From NCBI RefSeq assembly GCF_002163755.1, contig NZ_CP015863.1, positions 868,001 to 932,000 of the forward strand: 64,000 bases of DNA, written 5' to 3'. The notes under the pieces are model-generated. The model worked only from the letters and a program-made list of their open reading frames with translations, was not told where the DNA came from and did no database searches. The translations under genes and the position numbers were made by a program. This document shows positions 9,121 through 19,028 of the stretch, piece by piece. The stretch comes from Vibrio campbellii CAIM 519 = NBRC 15631 = ATCC 25920. Lineage in GTDB: Bacteria; Pseudomonadota; Gammaproteobacteria; Enterobacterales; Vibrionaceae. Each line of letters begins with the position of its first letter. The first letter of the stretch is position 1.

Positions 9121-10212
9121 ATGAAAAGAATCCTATTAGCACTGTTGAGCGTTGCGCTATTTGCAACCACAGCCCAAGGCGCACGTATTAAAGACGTCGC
9201 GCAAGTGGCAGGTGTGCGTAGCAACCAACTTGTGGGTTATGGCTTGGTTTCAGGCTTACCGGGTACGGGTGAATCAAACCCGTTTACAGAACAAAGCTTC
9301 GCGGCAATGCTGCAAAACTTCGGCATTCAAATGCCGCCGGGTACCAAACCAAAAATTAAGAACGTTGCCGCAGTTATGGTAACGGCAACTTTGCCACCAT
9401 TTTCTAAGCCGGGTCAGCAAGTAGACGTTACGGTCTCTTCGATCGGCAGTGCAAAAAGCTTGCGTGGTGGCACCTTGCTACAAACCTTCCTAAAAGGTCT
9501 AGACGGCCAAGTGTACGCTGTCGCGCAAGGTAACCTAGTCGTGAGCGGTTTCAGTGCAGAAGGTGCTGATGGCTCTAAAATCGTGGGCAACAACCCAACG
9601 GTTGGTCTTATTTCAAGCGGTGCAACCGTAGAGCGTGAAATTCCAAACCCATTCGGACGTGGTGACTACATCACATTCAACCTGCTTGATTCTGACTTTA
9701 CCACTGCGCAACGTATGGCGGATGCGGTGAATAATTTCCTTGGTCCTCAAATGGCCAGTGCGGTTGACGCGACGTCTGTTCGTGTCCGTGCTCCACGTGA
9801 TGTGAGCCAACGTGTTGCCTTCTTATCGGCAATCGAAAACCTAGAGTTCGACCCTGCAGATGGCGCGGCGAAAATCATCGTGAACTCTCGTACCGGTACC
9901 ATTGTGGTTGGCAAGCATGTTCGCCTGAAACCTGCGGCAGTGACGCACGGTGGTATGACGGTAGCAATCAAAGAAAATCTCAATGTAAGCCAACCAAACG
10001 GTTTCTCTGGTGGCCAAACTGTGGTTGTGCCGGACTCTGATATCGAAGTGAATGAAGAGAAAGGCAAGATGTTCAAATTCGAACCGGGTTTGACACTGGA
10101 TGACCTTGTCCGTGCGGTGAATGAAGTCGGAGCAGCTCCGTCGGATTTGATGGCAATTCTGCAAGCATTGAAACAAGCTGGTGCCATTGAAGGCCAGCTG
10201 ATAATCATCTAA
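9121..10212 (+). CDS. flgI: FlgI flagellar P-ring protein
   Basis: 363 residues beginning with a Sec signal peptide ([21 protein letters not shown], cleavage after about residue 20). The mature N-terminus [22 protein letters not shown] and the [15 protein letters not shown] loop are diagnostic of FlgI. It polymerises around the rod in the peptidoglycan layer, assisted by FlgA, encoded in this window. Length is normal. A 44-base gap separates it from flgH. Confidence 0.97.
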   Translation: MKRILLALLSVALFATTAQGARIKDVAQVAGVRSNQLVGYGLVSGLPGTGESNPFTEQSFAAMLQNFGIQMPPGTKPKIKNVAAVMVTATLPPFSKPGQQVDVTVSSIGSAKSLRGGTLLQTFLKGLDGQVYAVAQGNLVVSGFSAEGADGSKIVGNNPTVGLISSGATVEREIPNPFGRGDYITFNLLDSDFTTAQRMADAVNNFLGPQMASAVDATSVRVRAPRDVSQRVAFLSAIENLEFDPADGAAKIIVNSRTGTIVVGKHVRLKPAAVTHGGMTVAIKENLNVSQPNGFSGGQTVVVPDSDIEVNEEKGKMFKFEPGLTLDDLVRAVNEVGAAPSDLMAILQALKQAGAIEGQLIII

Positions 10213-10230
10213 TCGATTAGGAGAGAAACC

Positions 10231-11157
10231 ATGGTCAACAATCCTAACGATATCGGTTTTATTCATGACATCAGTTCCCTTGATACCCTTCGTCAAAAAG
10301 CGGTGAAAGAGGGCAAAGATGGTGAGCATGAAGCATTGCAAGCGGCCGCTCGTCAGTTTGAATCGATCTTTACTTCGATGATGTTGAAGTCGATGCGCGA
10401 AGCGAACGAAGGCTTTGAGTCAAACTTAATGAACAGCCAAAACGAAAAGTTCTACCGTCAAATGCTGGACGAGCAAATGGCGAGTAACTTAAGTGCATCG
10501 GGTTCGATGGGTTTGGCTGACATGATTGTTAAGCAGTTGACGGTTGGGCAAGGCGACGACAAGGCTGAAACAGCAATGCGCGATGCAGCAAACAATGCTG
10601 TGGAATACCGCCGTGTGGATCCGAAGAAAGCGCGTGAAATCGAGCAGCGCTTAATTGAATCAGGTCAGCTATCACGAACGGGTTCAGAGCCATCACGTTT
10701 TGATTCGCCAGAGTCTTTTGTTAATTCGATGAAGCCATACGCAGATCGTGCAGCGAAAGCCTTGGGTGTTGAACCTTCATTGCTATTGGCCCAAGCCGCG
10801 CTAGAAACAGGCTGGGGGCAAAAAGTCGTTAAGAACGCACGTGGCAGCAGCAACAACCTGTTTAACATTAAAGCTGACCGTAGTTGGCAGGGTGATAAAG
10901 TGACGACTCAAACACTAGAGTTCCACGATAACACGCCTGTGAAAGAGACGGCGGCATTCCGTTCTTACTCGAACTACCAAGATAGTTTTAACGACTACGT
11001 CCGCTTCTTGAATGAGAACCCGCGCTACGAGACTGCTCTTCAACAAGGCGGTGATTCTGAATCCTTCATTCGTGGAATTCACAGCGCAGGGTACGCAACT
11101 GACCCAAGCTATGCAGACAAAGTGCTGCAAGTGAAACAAAAAATCGAGAGTATGTAA
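10231..11157 (+). CDS. flgJ: FlgJ rod cap and peptidoglycan hydrolase
   Basis: 308 residues with two domains: the N-terminal rod-capping domain (about 1-110; QAAARQFESIFTSMMLKSMREAN) and a C-terminal glucosaminidase/muramidase domain (about 160-305). The catalytic Glu is about residue 192 in LLAQAALETGWGQK, and GYATDPSYADKVLQ closes the fold. FlgJ caps the rod and opens the murein so it can pass. The dual-domain form is the gamma-proteobacterial one. Last gene of the flgF operon, followed by a terminator. Confidence 0.96.
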   Translation: MVNNPNDIGFIHDISSLDTLRQKAVKEGKDGEHEALQAAARQFESIFTSMMLKSMREANEGFESNLMNSQNEKFYRQMLDEQMASNLSASGSMGLADMIVKQLTVGQGDDKAETAMRDAANNAVEYRRVDPKKAREIEQRLIESGQLSRTGSEPSRFDSPESFVNSMKPYADRAAKALGVEPSLLLAQAALETGWGQKVVKNARGSSNNLFNIKADRSWQGDKVTTQTLEFHDNTPVKETAAFRSYSNYQDSFNDYVRFLNENPRYETALQQGGDSESFIRGIHSAGYATDPSYADKVLQVKQKIESM

Positions 11158-11193
11158 TTCACCCGATTACGAATGCTTGATAGACATTTTGAG

Positions 11194-11226
11194 AGGGCTT
11201 GCCACAGTGCAAGCCTTTCTTTTTTC
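11194..11226 (+). terminator. Terminator of flgFGHIJ
   Basis: Stem GGCTTGC (11196-11202) / GCAAGCC (11209-11215), six-base loop, followed by TTTCTTTTTT. Confidence 0.88.
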
Positions 11227-11249
11227 GTGCTTTCTCTTTCTTTCCTAAA

Positions 11250-11266
11250 CTGGCACACCTTTTGCT
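11250..11266 (+). promoter_or_regulatory. Sigma-54 promoter of flgKL
   Basis: CTGGCACACCTTTTGCT with GG (11252-11253) and GC (11264-11265) 10 bases apart, about 57 bases before the flgK ATG. Confidence 0.87.
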
Positions 11267-11322
11267 AATTGTTAACTAGGTGATCGGTCAATACCGATTT
11301 TATTTCGTTTTTGGGGGCATGT

Positions 11323-13236
11323 ATGGCGTCAGATTTGTTGAATGTAGGTACACAAAGTGTGCTTACCGCTCAGCGACAGTTGAATACGACTGGTCATAAC
11401 ATTTCTAATGCAAATACAGAGGGTTACAGTCGTCAGTCTGTTATCCAAGGCACCAACGATCCGCGTCAATTTGGTGGTTCGACTTACGGCATGGGCGTGC
11501 ATGTGGAAAATGTTCGCCGCTCTTGGGATGAGTTTGCCGTTAAAGAGCTGAACCTCTCCACAACCAATTATGCCAACAAGCTCGATAACGAGAAGAACCT
11601 TGATTTGCTTTCTAGCATGTTGTCTTCAGTGGCATCGAAAAAGATCCCAGAGAACATGAACGAGTGGTTCGATGCGGTGAAAACCATGGCGGATACCCCA
11701 AATGACATGGGCGCGCGCAAAGTGGTGCTGGAAAAAGCCAAATTACTCAGCGATACCCTCAACGAATTCCATGAAACCGTGCGTCAGCAATCGGACGTGA
11801 CGAATAAGTCACTGGATATGGGCATTGAACGCGTGAATCAACTTGCCGTTGAAATCCGCGATGTTCATCGATTGATGATGCGTACCCCAGGTCCTCATAA
11901 TGACTTGATGGACCAACATGAAAAACTAATAAAAGAGCTGTCTGAATATACCAAGGTGACGGTGACCCCGCGCAAAAATTCAGAAGGCTTCAATGTTCAT
12001 ATCGGTAATGGTCATACGCTAGTTTCGGGAACCGAAGCGAGCCAATTGAAAATGATTGATGGCTCACCAGATGTTCATCAACGTCGCCTGGCTATGGTTG
12101 AAGGTGGCGGCATTAAAGCCATCAAATCAGACGATATTGACGGCAAAATTGGCGCGTTACTTAAGATGCGTGACGAGCACATACCACAAGTGATGGATGA
12201 GCTTGGCCGCTTAGCGACGGCGTTTTCTAGTGAGGTAAACCACCTGCAATCGCAAGGTTTGGATCACTACGGTAATGTGGGTGACTCATTGTTTACCGAT
12301 GTGAACTCAGAGCGACTAGCCAAATCTCGTGTCGTTGCAGGCCCTCAATCGACGGCTGATATGGCGGTTTACATCAATGATATCAGTGCACTGAAAGGTG
12401 GTGAGTACTCGTTGCGTTACGATGGTGACAGCTATGCGGTGACTAAGCCAAATGGCGAGACCGTCAAACTTAATACCGATGCAGGCAATGCGTTCTACAT
12501 CGACGGAATGCGTGTTGAAGTTCGCAATGAACCAAAGGTCGGCGAGCACGTGTTACTTCGTCCTACGCGTAGCAGCGCAGCACAAATGAAAGTCGAAACA
12601 ACTGATCCAAAAGCGATCGCCGCGCAAAGTTACGAAGCATCGACCACTTTTGCTCAAGGTAATGCGAAGTTTGAAATCCTTGATGCGGGTGACTTGCGTG
12701 AATTTGAAGTGGTGGTGTCTCCAACAGGTGACCAATTCGCAGTGACAGATACCAAAGGTAATGTGCTTATGGCTCCGCAGCCATATCCACCGACTGGGCC
12801 GGTCTCAGTCAGCCTTCCGAGTAATCACCCTGCTTATAACAACGGCGGCGCAACCGTATTTGAGCTAAGTGCAGGCGCATTGGCGAACGATAAGTTTACC
12901 GCCAACTTAGTGCCGTCTGAGGGTGATAATGGCAACTTGCGTAAGATGCAAAACATCCAAACTGACAAGAAGATGAATGGCAATGAGTCGACCATCATGA
13001 GCTTGTACTTCAACTTGAACACTGATGTGGGTTTGAAGACATCAACTGCAAGTCGATTAGCGGATGTTGCTCAGTTAGAAAGCGAGGCAGCACAAGAGCG
13101 CGTGGCGTCGATATCGGGCGTAAACCTCGATGAAGAAGCGGCAAATATGATGAAGTTCCAACAGGCGTATATGGCCTCTTCTCGTGTGATGCAGGCAGCC
13201 AATGACACCTTCAATACCATCTTGCAGTTGCGCTAA
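11323..13236 (+). CDS. flgK: FlgK hook-filament junction protein 1 (HAP1)
   Basis: 637 residues from the ATG at 11323; an upstream in-frame TTG at 11311 would add four residues but lies in the GGGGG that serves as the ribosome-binding site, so the ATG is preferred. N-terminal LNTTGHNISNANTEGYSRQS and C-terminal VNLDEEAANMMKFQQAYMASSRVMQAAND are the HAP1 terminal coiled-coil motifs; the middle (about 100-560) is variable. FlgK is the first junction protein between hook and filament and is chaperoned by FlgN. Twelve bases before flgL. Confidence 0.96.
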   Translation: MASDLLNVGTQSVLTAQRQLNTTGHNISNANTEGYSRQSVIQGTNDPRQFGGSTYGMGVHVENVRRSWDEFAVKELNLSTTNYANKLDNEKNLDLLSSMLSSVASKKIPENMNEWFDAVKTMADTPNDMGARKVVLEKAKLLSDTLNEFHETVRQQSDVTNKSLDMGIERVNQLAVEIRDVHRLMMRTPGPHNDLMDQHEKLIKELSEYTKVTVTPRKNSEGFNVHIGNGHTLVSGTEASQLKMIDGSPDVHQRRLAMVEGGGIKAIKSDDIDGKIGALLKMRDEHIPQVMDELGRLATAFSSEVNHLQSQGLDHYGNVGDSLFTDVNSERLAKSRVVAGPQSTADMAVYINDISALKGGEYSLRYDGDSYAVTKPNGETVKLNTDAGNAFYIDGMRVEVRNEPKVGEHVLLRPTRSSAAQMKVETTDPKAIAAQSYEASTTFAQGNAKFEILDAGDLREFEVVVSPTGDQFAVTDTKGNVLMAPQPYPPTGPVSVSLPSNHPAYNNGGATVFELSAGALANDKFTANLVPSEGDNGNLRKMQNIQTDKKMNGNESTIMSLYFNLNTDVGLKTSTASRLADVAQLESEAAQERVASISGVNLDEEAANMMKFQQAYMASSRVMQAANDTFNTILQLR

Positions 13237-13248
13237 AGGAGGCTTTAG

Positions 13249-14439
13249 ATGTTAACGCGAATTTCTAGCTTCCATAACTACCAGTCGGTGCAGAATGACC
13301 TGCGCCGTCAGGAAAACAAAGTTCACCATAATCAGGAGCAATTGGCTTCTGGTAAGCAGTTGACTAAGCCAAGCGATGATCCTCTGGCGACACATTACAT
13401 TCAAAGTATCGGTCAGCAAGAAGAGCAGTTAAGGCAGTACCTAGATGCGATCGTTCTGGTTCGTAACCGTCTAGAAAACCAAGAAGTGGTTGTTGCTAAC
13501 GCAGAGCAGTTTGTTGATGAGTCGAAGCGTATTTCGATGGAAATGATCAACGGTGCCTTTTCTCCAGAAGACCGCGCAGCGAAAAAGCGCGAACTGGAAG
13601 AAATTGCCAACAACTTCATGGCGCTTGCGAACTCTCAAGATGAGTCGGGTAACTACGTGTTTGCTGGAACGAAACCAAAATCACAGCCTTTCTTTCGTGA
13701 TTATGACGGTAGCGTGGTCTATACCGGTGACGGTTATCAACGCAAGATGAAGATCGCCAGCAATATTGAGCTGGGTATCAACTATCCGGGTAATAAAGTG
13801 TTCTCGGAGATACCAAACCCTTTTGGTGATTTTGAACCGCAATACGACCTGCAAGAGGGTTCTGAACTGTTGCTTGGACAAGCGACCGATGAATCTAGAA
13901 GTGACTCAAATTACAAAGTGACTTTTGTAGATATGAGCAATGGCAAGTTTGGTTACCAACTGGAAAAAGACGGCAGCATTGTTCAGGTCGATGACTATTC
14001 GCCAATTGATGGCATCCAATATGAAGGCGTCAACATTCAGCTGAAAGGGCAAGTATCCGCAGGGGATAGCATCACGCTGGAGCCGCGCCAAACCTTCAGT
14101 GTTTTTGATGCATTCAAAGAAACCATGCAGTGGTCAGAGAGCTCAGTATCTGACGCATCGGCGACGGCAAAGCTGCATCAAATGACGGAAGAATTCCAAG
14201 CGGCATTTGTTCACATGAACAAAGTGAGAACCGATGTGGGTGCTAAGTTGAGCACGCTCGATATTCAAGAGCAAAACCACGAAGATTTTAATTTGTCTCT
14301 GGCGAAAGCGAAGAGCAATTTTGAGGACTTGGATTACTCCAAGGCAGTGATTGAGTTCAGTGAGAATTCACGTGCATTGCAAGCCTCACAACAGGCATTT
14401 GGCAAAACCAAAGACCTGACGTTGTTTAACTATATTTAA
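13249..14439 (+). CDS. flgL: FlgL hook-filament junction protein 3 (HAP3)
   Basis: 396 residues, flagellin-like at both ends: N-terminal QEQLASGKQLTKPSDDPLATHYI and C-terminal LDYSKAVIEFSENSRALQASQQAFGKT. The central domain is longer than in enteric FlgL (about 317 residues), as in other vibrios. It forms the second junction ring between FlgK and the filament. Shine-Dalgarno AAAGGAGG lies 8 bases ahead of the ATG. No clear terminator follows; a 450-base gap leads to the flagellins. Confidence 0.95.
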   Translation: MLTRISSFHNYQSVQNDLRRQENKVHHNQEQLASGKQLTKPSDDPLATHYIQSIGQQEEQLRQYLDAIVLVRNRLENQEVVVANAEQFVDESKRISMEMINGAFSPEDRAAKKRELEEIANNFMALANSQDESGNYVFAGTKPKSQPFFRDYDGSVVYTGDGYQRKMKIASNIELGINYPGNKVFSEIPNPFGDFEPQYDLQEGSELLLGQATDESRSDSNYKVTFVDMSNGKFGYQLEKDGSIVQVDDYSPIDGIQYEGVNIQLKGQVSAGDSITLEPRQTFSVFDAFKETMQWSESSVSDASATAKLHQMTEEFQAAFVHMNKVRTDVGAKLSTLDIQEQNHEDFNLSLAKAKSNFEDLDYSKAVIEFSENSRALQASQQAFGKTKDLTLFNYI

Positions 14440-14676
14440 CGCGCCTATCGTCTATGCAGTGCGTTCGGTGCTCGAAACGTTCGATTTTAATGCCTTATGT
14501 GCCAAGCCTTAAGTGCGAGAAATCAACGAAAAGCACCGAGTAATGCGAGCCAAGCGGCATGATTTGACCGAAAGCGGCAATCAAGCCAACGGTAATTTGA
14601 GCGGCAATAGAGAAACAGCAACTCGGCAACACAACAAAATATGAGCAAGACAAGGCTCGTGCCCCATATGCGCTAT

Positions 14677-14729
14677 AACTTGTTGTTTATTTGTTCATTA
14701 TTAAAAGAACAAATAGTTTGAAACAAGTT
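14677..14729 (+). repeat. Nested dyad overlapping the flagellin promoter
   Basis: Outer arms AACTTGTT (14677-14684) and AACAAGTT (14722-14729), inner arms TATTTGTTC (14688-14696) and GAACAAATA (14707-14715). The right outer arm overlaps the -24 TTGG of the sigma-54 promoter. It could be an operator, a cruciform-prone site or a bending element. Confidence 0.6.
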
Positions 14730-14744
14730 GGCACACAAATTGTA
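14728..14744 (+). promoter_or_regulatory. Sigma-54-like promoter of the first flagellin gene
   Basis: TTGGCACACAAATTGTA: the -24 TTGGCAC is perfect, but the -12 reads TTGT instead of TTGC, at the correct 10-base spacing. In V. cholerae the flagellin at this position (flaA) is the sigma-54-dependent one, which supports the call. Confidence 0.65.
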
Positions 14745-14889
14745 TTGATGTTGTCAGAACAGACTTACGAGATCCTAAATCTTGCCATATAAGCAGATTT
14801 AGCAACGAATTTTTTACGGTCAGTGCTTATCCAAATGAGAGTAAAGCTGGCCGCTTCGCAAAAGCTTGCGAACTCAACAGGAGAGCATA

Positions 14890-16044
14890 ATGGCTGTAAC
14901 AGTTAGTACTAACGTCTCCGCGATGACCGCGCAGCGTTACTTAAACAAGGCGACCAACGAACTTAACACCTCAATGGAGCGTCTATCATCTGGTCACAAG
15001 ATTAACAGTGCAAAAGACGATGCGGCAGGTCTACAGATCTCTAACCGTCTTACTGCGCAGTCTCGTGGTCTTGATGTGGCGATGCGTAACGCGAACGACG
15101 GTATCTCGATTGCCCAAACGGCAGAAGGTGCGATGAACGAAGCGACGTCAGTCATGCAACGTATGCGTGACTTGGCGATTCAATCTGCAAACGGTACTAA
15201 CTCTCCTGCAGAACGCCAAGCGATCAATGAAGAGTCATCTGCGTTGACGGATGAACTAAACCGTATCGCCGAAACAACATCATTTGGTGGTCGTCGTCTA
15301 TTGAACGGTTCGTTCGGTGAAGCGGCATTCCAAATTGGTTCAAGCTCTGGTGAAGCGATGATCATGGCACTAACGAGCATCCGCGCGGATGACCAGCGTA
15401 TGGGCGGTGTGACTTTCTTCTCTGAGAATGGCAAAGACAAAGACTGGGGCGTCGATCCTACTAAAGCGGATCTAAAAATCACCCTTCCAGGCATGGGTGA
15501 AGATGAAGACGGCAATCCAGATGACCTAGAGATCAACATCAACGCAAAAACAGGCGACGATATTGAAGAGTTGGCAACGTACATCAACGGCCAATCTGAT
15601 ATGATCAACGCATCGGTAAGCGAAGATGGTAAACTGCAAGTATTCGTCGCGCACCCGAACGTGCAAGGTGATATTTCAATCTCTGGTGGTCTAGCATCAG
15701 ATTTAGGTCTAAGTGATGAAGCAGTGCGCACATCAGTGCAAGACATCGATATGACAACCGTGCAAGGTTCTCAAAACGCGATTTCTGTACTGGATTCAGC
15801 GCTTAAGTACGTCGATTCACAACGTGCTGACCTAGGTGCAAAACAAAACCGTCTAAACCACAGCATCAATAACTTGGCGAACATTCAAGAAAACGTTGAT
15901 GCGTCAAACAGCCGAATTAAAGATACGGACTTTGCGAAAGAAACCACGCAAATGACCAAAGCTCAAATTTTGCAACAAGCAGGTACTTCGATTCTTGCTC
16001 AAGCGAAACAATTGCCAAACTCTGCGATGTCACTATTGCAGTAG
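14890..16044 (+). CDS. flaC: Polar flagellin (FlaC type; positional counterpart of V. cholerae FlaA)
   Basis: 384 residues from ATG 14890, chosen because AGGAGAG sits just upstream and the protein begins [18 protein letters not shown] like other vibrio flagellins; an in-frame TTG at 14866 would add eight residues. D0/D1 N-terminus ([23 protein letters not shown]) and C-terminus ([24 protein letters not shown]) are conserved; the middle about 180-290 is variable. Subunit of the sheathed polar filament. First of three tandem flagellins and the only one with a sigma-54-like promoter. Naming follows V. parahaemolyticus order and could differ in other species. Confidence 0.88.
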   Translation: MAVTVSTNVSAMTAQRYLNKATNELNTSMERLSSGHKINSAKDDAAGLQISNRLTAQSRGLDVAMRNANDGISIAQTAEGAMNEATSVMQRMRDLAIQSANGTNSPAERQAINEESSALTDELNRIAETTSFGGRRLLNGSFGEAAFQIGSSSGEAMIMALTSIRADDQRMGGVTFFSENGKDKDWGVDPTKADLKITLPGMGEDEDGNPDDLEININAKTGDDIEELATYINGQSDMINASVSEDGKLQVFVAHPNVQGDISISGGLASDLGLSDEAVRTSVQDIDMTTVQGSQNAISVLDSALKYVDSQRADLGAKQNRLNHSINNLANIQENVDASNSRIKDTDFAKETTQMTKAQILQQAGTSILAQAKQLPNSAMSLLQ

Positions 16045-16233
16045 TTTACCTAGCCTGTATTCAATACATTCAGACGTGGATGGGAATGCAGGCTTATGGC
16101 AAGCAACGTTATAATAGAATGTGCGGCTCTCTCATCTCTCACCTGCCAATCATTTTCAATGTAAGGTTGCACCCGGTGTGCCGGTTATGTGTTCATTTCT
16201 CTTGATCTCCACATAGGCTCTGGCTGCCAACCT

Positions 16234-16272
16234 AGCCCCAGTTCTCTCAAAGGAAAAGGGGCTTTTTCTTTT
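16234..16272 (+). terminator. Terminator downstream of flaC
   Basis: AGCCCC (16234-16239) / GGGGCT (16258-16263) followed by TTTTCTTTTC; the loop is long (18 bases), so efficiency is uncertain. Confidence 0.65.
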
Positions 16273-16451
16273 CTATCGTCCAGATAAAGTCTTCCTAAAT
16301 CTCATCTAACTCACTGCTTTTTATTGGCTTTTGGTTGTTCTTTGTTCAATTTACAGCGCTCGGCTTAAACTGCAGAAACTTGAGGCCTTTTTTCTACTTT
16401 TCTTCAATTTTTCTAGCCAAATCTCGCAAATTCACTTTTTTTGATTTTTTT

Positions 16452-16479
16452 CTAAAGCTTCTGAAAACCGAGTCGTTAA
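16452..16479 (+). promoter_or_regulatory. Sigma-28 promoter of the second flagellin gene
   Basis: CTAAAG (16452-16457) and GTCGTTAA (16472-16479), with 15 bases between TAAA and GTCG, match the vibrio sigma-28 consensus TAAA-N15-GCCGATAA at most positions. It places this flagellin in the last class of the cascade, after FlgM export. Confidence 0.8.
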
Positions 16480-16560
16480 TAGAAGTAACTTTGAGAGAAC
16501 TACTTGGTTTTCCGAGACGTCGGAAACCGCTACATCGGAAAATCAATTGGAGAAATCACC

Positions 16561-17694
16561 ATGGCAGTGAATGTAAACACAAACGTATCAGCGATGACCG
16601 CTCAGCGTTACTTAAACAACGCAAACTCAGCACAACAAACTTCTATGGAGCGTTTGTCTTCAGGTTTCAAAATCAACAGCGCGAAAGACGACGCTGCGGG
16701 TCTTCAAATCTCGAACCGCTTGAACGTACAAAGCCGTGGCCTGGATGTGGCTGTTCGTAACGCGAACGACGGTATCTCTATTGCACAAACTGCTGAAGGT
16801 GCAATGAACGAGACCACTAACATCCTACAACGTATGCGTGACCTGTCTCTTCAATCAGCAAACGGTTCTAACTCAAAAGCAGAACGTGTTGCGATTCAAG
16901 AAGAAGTAACAGCACTGAACGATGAACTAAACCGTATCGCTGAAACGACTTCTTTCGGTGGTAACAAGCTTCTAAACGGTACTTACGGTACTCAGTCTTT
17001 CCAAATCGGTGCGGACAACGGTGAAGCAGTAATGCTTAACCTAAAAGACATGCGCTCAGACAATAAAATGATGGGCGGCGTGAGCTACCAAGCTGACAAC
17101 GGTAAAGACAAAAACTGGAACGTTGAAGCGGGCAAAAACGACCTGAAAATCAGCCTGACTGACAGCTTTGGTCAAGAGCAAGAAATCAACATCAGCGCGA
17201 AAGCGGGTGACGATATCGAAGAGTTAGCGACGTACATCAATGGTCAAACTGACCTAGTAAAAGCGTCAGTAGACCAAGACGGCAAACTGCAAGTGTTTGC
17301 GGGTAACAACAAAGTTGAAGGTGACGTTGAATTCTCAGGCGGCCTATCTGGTGAGCTAGGTCTAAGCGACGGCAATAACGTAACGGTTGATACTATCGAC
17401 GTAACATCAGTAGGTGGCGCACAAGAATCTGTGGCTATCATTGATGCGGCACTGAAATACGTAGACAGCCACCGCGCAGAGCTGGGTGCTTTCCAAAACC
17501 GTTTCAACCACGCAATCAGCAACTTGGATAACATCAACGAGAACGTGAACGCGTCGAAGAGCCGTATTAAAGATACTGACTTCGCGAAAGAAACGACTCA
17601 AATGACTAAGTCACAAATTCTATCGCAAGCGTCAAGTTCTATCCTTGCGCAAGCGAAACAAGCGCCGAACTCAGCGCTAAGCCTACTAGGTTAA
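16561..17694 (+). CDS. flaD: Polar flagellin (FlaD type)
   Basis: 377 residues from ATG 16561, preceded by GGAGAAATCACC. The N-terminal ([20 protein letters not shown]) and C-terminal ([20 protein letters not shown]) regions are very close to the first flagellin; the central region about 180-280 differs. Structural subunit of the polar filament exported by the flagellar apparatus. Under a sigma-28 promoter and followed by a strong terminator, so it is probably monocistronic. Codon use is strongly biased, as for a highly expressed gene. Confidence 0.92.
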   Translation: MAVNVNTNVSAMTAQRYLNNANSAQQTSMERLSSGFKINSAKDDAAGLQISNRLNVQSRGLDVAVRNANDGISIAQTAEGAMNETTNILQRMRDLSLQSANGSNSKAERVAIQEEVTALNDELNRIAETTSFGGNKLLNGTYGTQSFQIGADNGEAVMLNLKDMRSDNKMMGGVSYQADNGKDKNWNVEAGKNDLKISLTDSFGQEQEINISAKAGDDIEELATYINGQTDLVKASVDQDGKLQVFAGNNKVEGDVEFSGGLSGELGLSDGNNVTVDTIDVTSVGGAQESVAIIDAALKYVDSHRAELGAFQNRFNHAISNLDNINENVNASKSRIKDTDFAKETTQMTKSQILSQASSSILAQAKQAPNSALSLLG

Positions 17695-17714
17695 TAACCT
17701 AATCGACGTGATAC

Positions 17715-17743
17715 AAAAGCCAGGCTAAACCCTGGCTTTTTGC
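17715..17743 (+). terminator. Terminator of flaD
   Basis: Perfect ten-base arms AAAAGCCAGG (17715-17724) / CCTGGCTTTT (17731-17740) with loop CTAAAC. Confidence 0.92.
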
Positions 17744-17805
17744 TTATTCAAATCACGCATTAGGTACACCGTACAGGACGGGAACAAGGAGTTCGTATCG
17801 ATTAG

Positions 17806-18930
17806 ATGGTCTCTTTAAATACCAATGTCACTGCGATGATGACGCAGCGACACCTCGGTCACGCAGCTGAGCAAAACATAGAATCGCAGCGCAATCTCAC
17901 TTCGGGGTATCGGATTAACTCCGCCAGTGATGACGCTGCTGGTCTACAGATCTCCAATACTCTTAATGTTCAAACAAGAGGGCTTGATGTCGCCTTGAGA
18001 AATGCGCACGACGCATATTCGGTGGCACAAACCGCAGAAGGCGCTTTGCATGAGAGTAGCGATATATTGCAACGCTTACGCTCTCTAGGGCTACAAGCAG
18101 CAAATGGCAGCAATGATTCAAGTGACCGGCAAAGTATTCAGTACGAGGTTGTAGCGCTGCAAGATGAGCTAGATCGTGTCGCGATCACGACGACATTTGC
18201 AGATAAAAACCTATTTGATGGATCTTACGGTTCACAAAGCTTCCATATTGGCGCGAATGCCAACTCAATCTCTTTGACGCTACGCAACATGCGTAGCCAT
18301 ATTCCAGAGATGGGAGGACAGCATTATGTAAGTGATGCGGTCGATAAAGATTGGCGAGTCACTAAAGATAATCAAACCCTCAAACTTGAATATCAAGACA
18401 GCAAAGGGCAATCTCAAACTGAATCTATTAGGCTCAAACTAGGAGACCGCATCGAGCAAGTTGCCACTTACATCAATGCGCAGCAATCGATAGTGAGTGC
18501 CTCAGTAACGGAAAACAATGAGCTGCAATTTTTTGCTTCAACGCTGAATGCGCCAGAGGGTGTGGAACTAAAGGGCAGTTTAGCGGATGAGCTTGACGTT
18601 ACTGCTGGTGGGTTAGTCACCATGGACGATATCGATATGTCGACTGCTGGTGGTGCACAGCTGTCAATTGGGGTAATTGATGCCGCGATTAAGTACGTTG
18701 ATTCACATCGAAGTGAAATAGGCGGCTTTCAAAACCGGATTAGTGGCACCATGGATAACCTTAACACGGTGAACCGAAGTGTGACCGAATCAAAAGGGCG
18801 GATACGAGATACGGATTTTGCGCGAGAAGCGACGGAGATGGTGCGTTCACAAGTACTGCAAGATGCAACTACCGCATTGCTAGCCCAAGCGAAGCAGAGA
18901 CCGAGCTCGGCACTTGGCTTACTTAGTTGA
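17806..18930 (+). CDS. flaE: Polar flagellin (FlaE type, divergent)
   Basis: 374 residues. It has the flagellin termini but diverges in conserved helices: MMTQRHLGHAAEQNIESQRNLTSGYRIN replaces the usual TAQRYL...MERLSSG, LQRLRSLGLQAANGSN replaces [13 protein letters not shown], and the C-terminus is LAQAKQRPSSALGLLS. Codon use is less biased than in flaD, suggesting lower expression. It probably forms a minor subunit of the filament. I see no clear sigma-28 or sigma-54 site in the 62 bases between the flaD terminator and this ATG, so its promoter is unknown or it depends on read-through. Confidence 0.88.
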   Translation: MVSLNTNVTAMMTQRHLGHAAEQNIESQRNLTSGYRINSASDDAAGLQISNTLNVQTRGLDVALRNAHDAYSVAQTAEGALHESSDILQRLRSLGLQAANGSNDSSDRQSIQYEVVALQDELDRVAITTTFADKNLFDGSYGSQSFHIGANANSISLTLRNMRSHIPEMGGQHYVSDAVDKDWRVTKDNQTLKLEYQDSKGQSQTESIRLKLGDRIEQVATYINAQQSIVSASVTENNELQFFASTLNAPEGVELKGSLADELDVTAGGLVTMDDIDMSTAGGAQLSIGVIDAAIKYVDSHRSEIGGFQNRISGTMDNLNTVNRSVTESKGRIRDTDFAREATEMVRSQVLQDATTALLAQAKQRPSSALGLLS

Positions 18931-18978
18931 ATAGGTTGCAGCGATGAACATCGCTCAAGAACAAAAGTTTCAGGTAAT

Positions 18979-19010
18979 AAAAAACGCTGCCATTGGCAGC
19001 GTTTCTTTCG
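18979..19010. terminator. Bidirectional terminator between flaE and crr
   Basis: AACGCTGCC (18983-18991) / GGCAGCGTT (18995-19003), three-base loop, with A-run on the left and T-rich right side; it serves the convergent flaE and crr. Confidence 0.88.
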
Positions 19011-19028
19011 TGTTCGGCTAAGTAAAAA

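Larger units (their letters stand above)
14440..14889 (+). other. flgL-flagellin intergenic region
   Basis: No gene is visible in these 450 bases. The left 230 bases are featureless apart from scattered CGGCAA-like motifs. From 14677 a large dyad leads into a sigma-54-type promoter (14728-14744), leaving an untranslated leader of about 130 bases before the flagellin ATG. In V. cholerae the activator FlrC is known to bind downstream of the flaA start, so such a long leader could hold activator sites. Confidence 0.6.
16045..16560 (+). other. Intergenic region between first and second flagellin
   Basis: A 516-base gap. It contains an 11-base imperfect hairpin AGCCTGTATTC (16052-16062) / GAATGCAGGCT (16084-16094) right after the flaC stop, a terminator at 16234-16272, a T-rich tract and the sigma-28 promoter at 16452-16479. 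An open frame at 16335-16760 overlaps the promoter and the next flagellin out of frame and is not a gene. Confidence 0.6.

Noticed and set aside
15180..15746. 188-codon frame antisense to the first flagellin
   Set aside because: Shadow of a highly codon-biased gene on the opposite strand; the flagellin frame fully explains the region.
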